From assembly GCA_013368315.1 (NCBI GenBank), contig JAACJM010000201.1, positions 1-64,000 on the forward strand: a stretch of DNA of 64,000 nucleotides, given 5' to 3'. A program made the position numbers and the translations under genes. Below the pieces are notes generated by a model, which was not told where the DNA came from, searched no databases, and was given only the letters and a program-made list of their open reading frames with translations. Below are positions 11,061 through 22,400 of the stretch, in pieces (position 1 is the stretch's first letter; the number at the start of each line of letters is the position of its first letter). The stretch comes from Tetrapyrgos nigripes. Its lineage: Eukaryota; Basidiomycota; Agaricomycetes; Agaricales; Campanellaceae.

Positions 11061-14000
11061 CCGATCATTTTTACCCTGATTACTGTGCAAACTGCGTTTT
11101 CAGAAACTGGTACTATTTTCTACCAGGAAGCTGGCCACACTGGGAAGCTGGCCGTTTGCCGATTATCTCCTTTTCTATGACCATTGGTCTGGCTTTGGGA
11201 TGTCTGGTAGATGGATTACCAACCAGTGCACACTGATGAAAGAGCTTGTTCAGCGTCGGTAACTGGTGCGTGAGATACCTGTCAAAGGAGGGGCCGAAAT
11301 TCCGAGATGACGCGTTTTCCTTAATTGAGCTTCCCACGCTCGACAACGACACTTCTGGTGAGCACAACTCAACGACGACTGTACCATTCCGCAACTTTTT
11401 ATACTCAGCATAGTTCTATATGCAAAAGGTATATATAACATGAGTTATAATTATCTCAGCAGGTTCTTCCGTTGCTGGGCTAGAGCAAGTGGCCAGGTAC
11501 CCAGTTTCGGCCAAATTTGCACTTGCGTCGCGAAAAATATTCGCTGTTCCACAACATGTGCTTCCACAGTTCCAGCGGTCATATCAGGCAATGTGAAAGA
11601 AGCCACACTTTATAACGAGTACAAAATCGAAGAGTAAGAGTGAATTCCAGCGCTGTAATTTCAGAAAAACCGGATGGTGGCCAGGTACCTGATTATAAAT
11701 AGTACTGACTCAGATCAATCATTTAGAGTAATTCCGATTTCCTCATCTTTCCCTTCACTCAATATCATTCTCAAATCACTCTTATGCTACTAGTGATAAG
11801 AAATTCCCCTCAGAGCCTAGGCCCTACACGGTACACCTCCCGTTGTCCCGATCTGAACAGTGAATTCTATATACCCTTTCCGTCTGCCACTGGATTTGCC
11901 CTGGGACTTTAGCAAACCAATACAAGCCATGACTTCCGCAGTCGCAACTATCATAAGTTCAGTTCCTGACCGGTGACCTGTACTTATGTTCGTATGTATG
12001 CCAGGTTTATTTTGGTTTTGCTTCTGAGCTGCATTATCTTCACAGACTCCAACGCCACGACTGCTCGCAATCCTGTCGCTATCGAACGTCCATCTTGCGT
12101 TCATCGAACTTTACTCACAAATCTAGTATCTTTCGCGCGCTTACGACATGCGGAGGTCCCGGTGGAAATCCTCGGTGACGAACCAGTTTGTCCGTTTGTC
12201 CAAGCCTGTCCGCTCCATGTGATTGATCAACGTCTAGCCAAAATTTCTTTATGTATTCAGGACCCATACCAGTAGCTATGACCTTGGATACCTGCGCGGA
12301 TCGACGATGACGGCAGATGGCTCAAGTTCTCTGTCTACGTTCTGAAGATCAGGAGAACGTATCCTCTCTATTCTGCTGCTGCTTCGAGTCTTGATACTGG
12401 GTTTTAATACTCCAGTGGCTTATAAGTATGTCCCGACGGTCATTCTCACCCTGAACACCAACGACCCGACCCGACGGCACTCTCTTGTCCGATCACTACC
12501 TACATATGTACCAAACCCTTCTCCCGTGATGATACATATGGGCCGTCGATGTGGGTAGTTGCTTCACAACGACAAGTACGAAACCAAAGGAAGCTTTGAT
12601 AGTAAGTATGTACATGCGCCGAATCCCTGTGATTTTGCATACAAACAAGTAGTAGCCAAAATCACTAGTTCTTCAAGCATTCTCTAGCTCTGGGTATCAG
12701 GAACATTGACGCCTTCGTCAAATTTTCGAAGTCGTTGATGATAGATGATCTCCGAGTCAGCCACCTCGAGCTTTCTCTGCAGGCTTACTCGTGATGATTA
12801 TCCAGTCCCAAGGTCGCATTTAAACTTGAAGACATCATATCAACTCGTTGATGATTTCCAAGTCAACCGTTGAACGACTCGCCTTGAATCTTCTCTGAAT
12901 CGTGATGTCCAGGCGTACTACTTGCGATGATTCTCGTTTTTACATTCTTAAAGCTTCCAGTCAGGCTTGGCATTCACCGCCACTTTCAAAAACATCCACA
13001 GCGGGTTTCAAGTGGCTTCAATATCTTGCTTCTGCTACCCCAGTCCTGCAGGGGCACTACATACATACTTATGTATCTGTATAACGACGCCCAACCTACT
13101 GTAATCTATATACTCGACTACTGCTTTTGATCCTCCAGGGCGTCCCGGTGAGCTTAGGCGGACGTTCTGATTGATAGGGAATTATTCCGTAGGACGATCT
13201 AACTTTCCATTCAACTATTCAATTTTTGGTTATCTCCCGCCGCCTGTACAAGTGGCTCTTGAATCACTTCCTATTCTCACCGTTCTTCCTCGGAGGTGAT
13301 CGTCGACATCAACTGCCAAACTCTTCCCCAATCAGTCTGAGCGGCGAGCGCTCGACATTCGAGCTCACTACTTATTCTGTACCGCTACTCTACAGACTAG
13401 AGTCAAGTTGGCCGCTGATCCCCCTATCCTGTATCCATGTCTTCCTTATCATCTGCGGAGTTAGATTCAAATAAACCTTGTCAAGTACTTAAGCCACAAA
13501 TGCGTTTTTAGCGCCGTTCAGCTTTATTTTGGCCTGTAGCAGCAGTGGCCATAGTGATGTATGAAGAGGGCGTTACGGACCCGATTGAAAGACCACCTGA
13601 ATGGATTCAGCGGTCCTCGGCCACAATTGAAAGCAAAGTGGAAGAGAAGAAGCTGTTGAAGAAAGTAACTTGAAGTAATATACATTTTCCTCTGTGGTTG
13701 GACACGTCTTGTCGCATCGTTGTCAGGGGATTAGGCAGGTTCTTCTCACCTCTGACCATAATAAATTCAGCTGCCATACAGGTAAAGAACGTGGAGCTGC
13801 GCGTTTAACATTCCAACGTACTAGCATGAACGGTCATTCACAGGCTCAGCGCTGGTTCACAAGTCCTTGTTGACCCAGCTCAGTTCGGATTTTCCACATC
13901 ATATAATTATATTTAATATATTCTGTCAAAAACTCGGCACCTTTACTTAACCAAGGCAATGCAATTACGCATCTAATTATCCGAACGAAGTAATAAGCAG

Positions 14001-14229
14001 GTATAAGCACGTTCAATCCACAAATTTTCATTCGATTCGAGGCCATCGGAAGACAGCTTCCTACATAGTAATCCCGCCACAATTTCATCGAGTACTAGTA
14101 CATGTGTGGGACCTAGTGAAGTCGAGATTTGGAGGGAGATAGCCATACGGAAATGATAATATTCCGCTATACTTGGGAGGCCACGCGTACGAGGCTAATA
14201 AGGATGATCAAGACATCGAAATCAACTTG
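11061..14229. other. Gene-poor tract
   Basis: No gene I can support. Open frames of 60-100 codons occur on both strands without conserved motifs. Between about 12725 and 12900 there is an imperfect duplication built around CGTTGATGAT and GTCAACC/GTCAGCC, which suggests old repeats. Confidence 0.45.
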
Positions 14230-14910
14230 ATGGGCTGCCTGGACCATCATATGAAACTGAGATTCTGTTTTCTGGACACCTAAATTGAGCTTGAGGGAGA
14301 CAAAATCCCACCGACACCAGTCCATCAAGACAGTAGAGACCATCTTGACGTAGCAGGAACCCAGCCAACCCAGCTACAGAGACAAGGTTACACCAACTCC
14401 AGTCCACGAGAACAGTAGAGACCGTCTTGGCGTTGCAGAAACCGGACCACCAGCTGCAGAGACGTCTCTAGTACAAGAGGGCAGCAGAAACCTTAGAGAC
14501 CGTGACCGACGTTATAGGAACCAAACAGTCATATCAAAACAACTTGAAGGGCTTACCTCAAACCACCGGATGAGGCTGAGACAGACTTCGTCTCCGGGCC
14601 TGAGAGAGACAAAATCGGACAACAGTGGACGTGGGCTCCAGAGACCGTCATGAAGTGGCAGGAACCCGGCTAGGCCATCAAGAACGCCGAGTCGAAGGGC
14701 TGCCCAGATATCAGATGAAGCTGAGACAAACCTCGAGTTCCGATTGAGCAGAGAGATGGGCAGTTGAGACATTACAGACGTCTTAACGTTGCAGGAGAAC
14801 CCGACCAGGATATCGGAGACAACTAATCGGACCATCAGATGAAGCTGAGACAGACTTGAGTTCAGTGTACCCAGACCATCTTGACGTTGCGGGAGCCCGA
14901 CCACCAGTGC
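14230..14910. repeat. Degenerate tandem repeat
   Basis: A core like GAGACCGTCTTGACGTTGCAGGAACCCGACC recurs at roughly 14335, 14417, 14495, 14640, 14781 and 14875. Between copies lie other repeated words, such as GATGAAGCTGAGACAGACTT and GAGAGACAAAATC. Spacing is irregular (about 80-145 bases). Minus-strand open frames here (14222-14407, 14512-14904) are products of the repeat, not evident genes. Confidence 0.65.
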
Positions 14911-15394
14911 GAGGGCAACTAAGCATAGTGCCTACCGCCGGGGACGGGACACCGGGCAAACCTTCTAGAAGACTCTACAAAAGACTCGCAGCGATACCGG
15001 GCGTAATGGCAGTGCCTTAGCAGTGCACTGTACCCGTTAATGCCAGAGTCGGTCCTCCCAGGCCTCATCGCGCGAGTCGCAAGCAGTGCTGCCGCATTCC
15101 AAGTGCATTCCGATAATTATCGGAACCACACGACGGGCTCAAAATAGCGAGTGTGTTGTATGCGTATCCATCATGCCTTCATTTAAGCTTCTTCAAGTGT
15201 GCTGTGCCTGAAATAGTCCGTACAAGGTCCGACAATTGTCGTGCAGTGTTCTGGGTCGACTTGGTTTGATGAAAGAGTCAAGACACGAGCGCGCTGCGCT
15301 AAACGCGAAAAAAAGGCAATCCGTTTGTCAGCATGTTTGCCGGCAAAAAAAAAAAAGTCCCAAATTTGGTTTCATACAAACCAACTCGACTCCA
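14911..15394. other. Intergenic, 5' flank of the thioesterase gene
   Basis: No gene seen. Contains an A-rich run near 15308-15358. Probably includes the promoter of the following gene. Confidence 0.4.
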
Positions 15395-16532
15395 ATGTTA
15401 TTACCTGGCTTGAGGTTCGTTTCGGTGTCAAAGCTGCACCTAAAGTCGCAATTCCGGCATTGCTATTGCCAAAAGAGACTTTCTTCCTCTTCTATCAAGG
15501 TGAGTACGATACATTTACAATCCGGGATATGTTTAGGACTCAGAAATTAGTCTAGGACCTCCAAGCTGCTTTTCGCGACCCTTCTTCTCCGTTCTATCTA
15601 GCCCCGGGGACACAAGGGCCCGCATCTCCGGATGAAGAGCCTGCTTCAACCGAGACAACCGGTCAAGATAAACGTGACTCAGAGTCAGAACTCGCAAACC
15701 AAGACGCGGATTTTTCCAACTTGATAGAGAAAGGACGAGCAGAAATGGCACGCGCTGGGTTCCATATACCCTTCATCTGGCAACAGACAGTAGAGTGGGG
15801 TCACCATGATTCGTTTCAGTTCGTGTCTCAGCAACAAAAAGTCAAAATGACTGACTGACTGACTGGCTGCTATTCCTAAATCAAATTTGACGCGTCGTGA
15901 AGACATGTAAATAACGCACGTTATGGTCTGTACATACATTTACACTGGGTCGAGGCTTTGGACTGACTTGTTTTACTTTCCACAGTGCAATATTTTGAGA
16001 ACGTTCGTGTCTCTTCGTTCTTTTCGCATGCGCTCTGACACAAATTCCATCCACAGAGTCGCATACACTGGATGACACGGCTAGGCCATCGTCTCGGAGG
16101 TCCAGCCAAAGCCGACGCTCTTCTCAAAGGCAAAGGTATCTCCCTCATCATGAAATCCATCGAGGTCAAATACAGACGACCCGTAACGTTCCCTGATACG
16201 GTAACCATCCATCCATCCATCCTGCATGTTTCCGTAAACTAATCAGCCTTTCGCCATCATCGTCACCATCACTCTAGCTCCTCGTCTCCCACCGTCCAAA
16301 AAAATCCCCCGAGGACCACAGTGACCCCGCAACATGTTTCCTCACCGCTTCTGCATATTCAGTCACTCAACAAGCTTTCGTGGCGCATTGTAACGAGACT
16401 GTGGTATGGTATGACTATGACAACCTTAGGAAATGTTTCCCTGGGCAAGAAGTTATTGATGTGATGTGGGAGAACTTTTTGGAACGATCTCATCAGGCTT
16501 CGGGTCATGGGCATGGGGATGGACAGTCCTAA
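15395..16532 (+). CDS. Hotdog-fold thioesterase, 4HBT family, probably mitochondrial
   Basis: Acyl-CoA thioesterase-like protein of the fungal 4HBT-type hotdog family; substrate not predictable. Six exons: 15395-15499, 15556-15818, 15903-15925, 15986-16002, 16057-16200 and 16278-16532. The start gives a basic, Ser/Leu-rich leader resembling a mitochondrial presequence. Family landmarks in order are AFRDPSSPFYLAPGT, then EWGHHDSFQHVNNARYVQYF with ENSRIHWM (the catalytic hotdog helix region), then GKGISLIMKSIEVKYRRPV, FPDT, LLVSHRP and a terminal WENFLERS. The HVNNARYV and QYFEN segments come entirely from two microexons of 23 and 17 nt. In-frame ATGs at 15236 and 15272 are possible earlier starts, but their extra residues look unlike coding sequence. 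All splice sites are GT-AG. Confidence is high for the family and moderate for the start. Confidence 0.85.
15903..15925 (+). other. 23-nt microexon of the thioesterase
   Basis: Flanked by AAG upstream and the donor GTCTGT. Encodes the HVNNARY core of the hotdog motif. Without it the motif is missing from the gene. Confidence 0.8.
15986..16002 (+). other. 17-nt microexon of the thioesterase
   Basis: Flanked by CACAG and the donor GTTCGT. Encodes VQYFEN between HVNNARY and SRIHWM, as the family requires. Confidence 0.75.
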
Positions 16533-17893
16533 GGCTAGAGTGCCGAGGACTCGGAATGGAATTAGAGTACTAGTGGAGTGAAGTAGAGAGGCTGAGGAGG
16601 CAGAAAGCAGAAGCCAGAGGGTCAGAGACGCAGGTAGAGAGAAGGTAAGCCGGTTCCACGAATTTCATTTTCTCTCTTTTTATCCTGTACTCTAGTGACT
16701 GAATGACAACCTTTCCTTGGTATCAGATATCTTCTAGTCTTCATACATTTCAGTACATCTATCATGAACAATCAAAGCATCAAACGCCGTCGTTCTATCT
16801 TCGTTCCTAGGCCTCACCAGGGCCTCTGTTCATTGACCCTCAGTTCTAAGTGTCGACTACCGACATCGTCGGGACTCGGAGGACTACACCCATGATGTGT
16901 ATGTACCTAATAAGAATCAAAGAGTGAATTAGCCGACTATCGCTACAAAAAGAAATTTTCCGATGAAGGAGAGGCGCTTTCTTGGCAGTGGCGCTTGCCG
17001 TTTTTGAGCGATTCAGCCCTTTTAATTTTGCAGGGTCAAGCTTAGCTACATTTTCGTCCCTTACACTAGAATCCTCCTTCTCTTCTTCAAGTATCTGAAT
17101 CTCTTCTCTATCTCTACAAGCCAAGAACTACAACTCGCTTCTTCCTCCATGCTCAGTGCCAAATTCTTCTCCCCGAATCTTCTTCCTGTTCCTTTCTTCA
17201 TACTATTTATATATGTACTCGTTTCTTTCTCATCTCATCTCATCTTATCTCATCTCGTACCCCGCCAAGCCAACTGTGTTTTACTAAGGAGTGTCAAACC
17301 TATGAATTGCAATTTTCCAGACCACTTAAATCCGTTTCATTCTTGAACACTATTTTCCAGTCCGGTTTCCTAAGGTCTACAATAGCATCATTGAGCTCCA
17401 CTTGTCGAACCTGAGGCTGCCCGGATAATACTAAAATCACAAATCAAAGGATTGATGGCACTGGACGATGATGGCTATCAGTACGGGACGGAAACTAGTG
17501 AAAAACTGGGAAGACTTGAAGTATGTCCAGCTGAGAGCGCTCTTGACGGAGAAATCACAGAAGACAGAAAAATGAACCGAGTCCGCTCTGTCCCTTACTT
17601 AAAGAGAAGGAGGATGAGTGTCTCGAAATGATTAATGAAAGTTCCCAAACTGGGGCTCCATGGGTACGGTCCGCCAATCTCAGAGTCGCTACGTATTCCA
17701 TTTTCAATACTACTTAATTACTTTATAGTACACTTGCTATGTACGGTTCTTTTAATACTACTTTGAGCAACTACAGCTTCGCCCTATCGTACATTACCAT
17801 CCAGGTACCTGTATCCTGTCTATACTCTAAGCACTGATATGAATGAAGAATGACGAACCAACCTTGCATGAAACGGCGACTCACTCCACCTCT
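16533..17893. other. Intergenic
   Basis: No gene supported. A (TCTCA)n-like microsatellite lies near 17226-17258. Short open frames have no conserved motif. Probably 3' flanks of both neighbouring genes. Confidence 0.4.
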
Positions 17894-18705
17894 CTACCCT
17901 CTGATCAATCTCACAAACCATTCCTCCACAGGCGCAAGACACTTAATCCCATCATGCCCCACACCCTGAACCGTCGCCAACTCTGAACCTATCGCGTACT
18001 CCTCCCAAGTAGATTTCAACCATTGAATACGCTCCACCCTATTTTCCGCTTCTGCCTCTGCTTTATTCCTCTTTTTTGCAAGCTGCAATAACGAGGTATT
18101 CCTATCGTCTTCGCCCACGACAAGTTGAATTGGTACTTGAGCGATCGCAGCGTAATTCGGTGCTCCTCGTATCCCGAAAATACTTTCTACATTTCCTAAT
18201 CCCCCAGGCCATGAGGTATTCGTATCTGGCTGTGTGATCCTCCCAGGAGCTCCAATCGACACACCAGCTAGTCTCTCCGGGTATAGATAGAGAAACCTAT
18301 GGGCAAACTGTCCACCTCCACTAAATCCATGCAAATAAAACCTATCGGTTCTAATCCTCCAGATACGAGAGGCCTGGTCGATCATAGAAAGTAGAATCAA
18401 ATCAAATCGGATATCGTTGTATAGAATGTTTTTATAATTATGAAGATCCTCCGGATCATCGATCCCGCGGGAAAGAGAGGTGTGAGGAGAACGACGTTGT
18501 GGTCTTCGGAAAAGGATTTGAGTTTATCAAAATATTTGCCTGTCTGACGACGGGTTCCGTGGATGATGACGAGGAGGGGTAAGAGGGTTGGGAAGAGAAG
18601 GAGTGTCCTTTGGGGACGTAAAGACTAAAGGAGAAGCGCTGATCCAGAGTAGATGCAAAGAAAGGGGTTTTCCAGTAAGGAGACGTAGATGGGGATGGTT
18701 CTTGG
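17894..18705 (-). pseudogene. Alpha/beta hydrolase, frameshifted copy
   Basis: Esterase-like alpha/beta hydrolase of the PHB-depolymerase/dienelactone-hydrolase type; substrate unknown. The C-terminal 170 residues are open: nucleophile elbow HGFSGGGQFAHRF, then PERLAGVSIGAPGRIT and a terminal GVGHDGIKCLAP carrying the catalytic His. Upstream, conserved segments FSFSLYVPKGHS, LLVIIHGTRRQTGKYFDKL, VVLLTPLFPAG and DDPEDLHNYKN lie in three different frames. The breaks are near 18585 and 18462, each explained by one missing base beside a C or G run. A further break upstream of 18690 is possible. The gene is either disabled or mis-sequenced; the high conservation between breaks favours the latter. 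The start codon is unresolved. It is divergent from the NRPS-like gene, with about 0.7 kb between them. Confidence 0.7.
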
Positions 18706-19442
18706 CAGAGTCGTTAGTTGCTCGATGAGAGGCATGGAGCTACTGGAAGTGGTTTTTGTTGCCTAGGACACCGCACACCGACGACGAGTCTCCACGTAAA
18801 AGTAACACTTGGGACAGCAAGCTTCAACGCTTGAGGATGGAGCAACCGGTGCTTCGAAAAGTCTTGGCGCCTTATCACGTGTGCTTTAACTCCATTGCCA
18901 TGCCCTCATTCAATGATTCATGTGCGTTCTTGTGCTCCCTGATGAACCAGTGTTATTTAATGGTTTTTCATCCCTGTAAGTCTCCTCCTGGACATACTCT
19001 ACCTCGAGTGCATAAATGAAAGCGAGAATGGCTTGTAGAACGAAAAAGCTTTTTTTATTGCAGTCTTGGAAACGGGACAGTGGCGCCTGCAGGCTGAAAT
19101 TACCTACTGATTGCCGAATCGACCATTCATAGCAAGCGAACCCAAAGTTGAACCGAACTGATGTGTATTGGCTGGTACCTTGGGGACTCTAGGGTGCTCT
19201 CGGTCCTCAGTATTGTGGTTGTTTTTCTCTTTGGGGTCATGGTGACCATGAAAAATGAACACTGTAGCATCAGGAAGCTCCGAAGGGCAGAAGGCTGGTC
19301 AGTAGCTTCAGCTTGAGACGAACCGGTTCTGAATGGGGACAGGTCAAACGAACGCCGGAAGCGATGGATGACGAAGGGTTCGCTTCACCTGTGAAAGTAT
19401 TTATGTTCTCATCTGGTAGGAAGATCTCGTCTCTGGCAGATA
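18706..19442. other. Intergenic between divergent hydrolase and NRPS-like genes
   Basis: Probably a shared promoter region. It may also hold the undetected first exon of the NRPS-like gene. No other gene seen. Confidence 0.4.
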
Positions 19443-22400
19443 TTGATAAACCCCGTCACGCCAAGTGTTACGGCCAACTCTTTCTCTGTCCCTTCTCTTT
19501 TTGATCTGGAGACTCTGTCGGCGAGCGCATCTCGTGCGCCTGTGTATCATGTCCATCCCCTTGACCTTTTTACGCTCTCATCCAACTCCTCCAGAAGGTT
19601 ACTCACTCGGGATTATCTCGCTCATAGGATAGCGAACTCCAACCAGGTCCAAACTCTGCTAGACTGTCTTCCTTCCACTTCTGCTCCAGCTCTTTACTCC
19701 CAGATCCGTCACGGCCTCCCCTCTGCCATGATGTTATACACTCGTTTGTCAAGAACTTCGTCCTGCCCTGCTCTACAGCAGGCACTCCCTTAGGACCTAA
19801 CGACCGCGTCATGATCGTTCTTCCCACAGGTCCGGAGAATGCTCTGGCCCTCCTCTCCCTCGCCGCATACCATACCACCGCTCCCGTAAATGCCAGCTGC
19901 ACAGCAGCAGAACTACGTGAAGATGCCACCCGGCTCAATGCACGAGCAGTCGTCACCACCAAAGACGTTGCAGAACGTCTCGAATTACGCGCGCTTCGGC
20001 AAGAATTGCAATGTGAAGTTGTTTTCGTGGAACCTAGGACCTCGGGTCCTTCTGGTCTCTTTGACATGTCGATAATGGGTCAGATAAATACACGGCATCA
20101 CTACCCTACCCCCTTCATCTACTTGACGACCAATCCCTTGTTTTACACACCTCCGGAACGAGCGGAAAGAAGAAAGTTGTACCTTACACATTGAGGTCTC
20201 TAATAGTGGGCACATGGGCCGTCGTGCAATCCTGGGACTTGCAGTCCTACGATATTAACAGTACGTCGCTTACCGCTTTGTGTTTTTTTGACCCCTCAAC
20301 TGAATTGGTTACAATCACAATTTTAGTGAACATGATGCCTTGTTTCATGTGGGAGGCATTGTTAGAAACTTGCTGGCGCGATGATGTCCGGAGGTAGCGC
20401 AATTATGTGCCCTGGGTTTGATGCTATTGCTTTTTGGCAATTGGCCGCGCAGTTGAAAGCAACTTGGTGGGTCCGCCGTAACGGTGTTTATCCTTTTCGG
20501 CGCTAACTGGCATCTTGTTAGGTACTACGCCGCTCCCACCATTCACCATGCAATCCTTACTTCCCAACCTGAAGATATTATTCCCTCTCGCGACCTGCGG
20601 ATACGTATGATCTGTAACGCCGCTGGCGGTCTCTTGCCTTCCCTTGCTGTGGATCTTAAAAATCGGTTCTCCGGTGCCGTTATATTACCATCTTATGGAA
20701 TGACTGAGTACGTATTATCAGACTGTGGGGAGAGGCTGTGACTGACTCTACGAACAGATGTATGCCCATCGCGTCCCCTCCCACCACTTATCAACTCGAG
20801 CGCCCTGGGTGCTCCGGCATAGCCTGCGGGCCTTATTTATCTATTCGTAATCCCTCGAACCTTGAAGAAGAGCTACCTAGAGGGAAAACCGGTGCTGTAT
20901 CGGTTCGGGGTCTTCCGACTTTTGCAGGATACGAAGTTTCTCCTGACCGAAATGTTCCTCTGGATACGTCAACTTTCACGAGTGAAGGATGGTTTGACTC
21001 TGGGGATATGGGATACATGGACCAGGATGGTTATCTATACATCACCGGTCGGTCAAAAGAGATCATCAACAAGGGTGGTGAGGTTATTTCTCCGTTTGAG
21101 GTCGAAGAAGCTATTATTACTGCTACGAGAGGTTATGTCAAGGTGTGTGGCATTACATTTCTTCATAGATCATAAGCTTATTTCTTCTCTAGACTACTCT
21201 CGCATTCGCATCGAGCACGATGTGCTGCAAGAAGCTATCGGTGTCGTCCTGGTTACCGCACCTGGAAGGCCAAGGCTTGGTTTAAACCAGCTCCAAGATC
21301 TGCTAAAGGACCATTTACATCCGTCCAAATGGCCTTTCGCAATCGTGTACATGAGAGACCTTCCCAAAAACAGGTGCGTTTCCCCCACTTTCTAACTCTC
21401 CTCCGCAATTGATAACCTCGTTATTTGTGTGTAGTGCCGGTAAACCCCTGCGTATCAAGCTTGCTCAACGTCTGGGTCTTGGCGTTATGGCAGATAACGT
21501 TCCTGTCATCTCAAGACACTTTGAAGCCGAAGTCCCTCCTCCAACAGCTGCTCTCTCAGATCCTATCGACTGTTCTCCCGTACGAATCGACATGCGTACA
21601 ATCGAGCACGCTCTCCTCGATACCATCGGTGTCACCGACGTCGCCATTCGTGCTCGGCAAGATGGAACCCCAGAAGCTTTCGTTGCAGTTGATGCCGAAT
21701 CAATCGCTGATACCGCTTCCATCAAAGACTCTGTCCGCGGCTCCATCGTTGGAATTCTTCCCGGTTACGCTGTTCCCGAAGTTCATGTCCTCTTACGCAA
21801 ATTGGCTCGACATGGTGGAGGATTTGACTTTGAAGCGATGGAAAAAGAAGTTTTCAGTGCCAACAACGCGTCAATGTCACCCCAAGCCATCGTCGTGCGG
21901 GATATCGTTGCAGAGTTGTTGGGTATCGAGCCTGGGATTATTTCTGGAGACTCGGATTTCTTCCTCCTCGGTGGAAACTCGTTGCTTTTGGGTAAACTTT
22001 CCTACCACATCCGAAAGAGGACTGGTGTCAGTATTGCTGTTGCCGCCATTTTCACCAACAGTACCATAAATGGTATCGCTTCTCTCATCGAGGTCGAGCA
22101 GAAAGGAATGTCTTTGGAGTCTTTGTTAGACGACAAATCGCCGACACCTTATTCGTTGACTACCAATCCATCGGAAGCTACGTTGACACACGAAGAAGGT
22201 GGAATACCGTATCAGACCCGTCGGTCTCGTGGACAGAACCATATCATTTGCCTCATTGTCCAAGCCATTCCTCTCATTTTCTTCTATCCTCTCAAAACCG
22301 CTCTTACTTGTAAGCCAAATCGTTACCTATTCTTGCATACTTTTATGTTTAACATTCTTTCTTCCTTCTTCTCAGGGTCTGTCATGTTATTCGTTCTTTC

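Noticed and set aside
11817..12275. Overlapping frames on both strands near 12 kb as a small secreted protein
   Set aside because: The plus frame has a hydrophobic start but no conserved motif or supporting introns, and lies in a repeat-rich tract.
14222..14904. Minus-strand frames that look like a repetitive protein
   Set aside because: They follow the degenerate DNA repeat, have no conserved motif, and the phase is not maintained between units.
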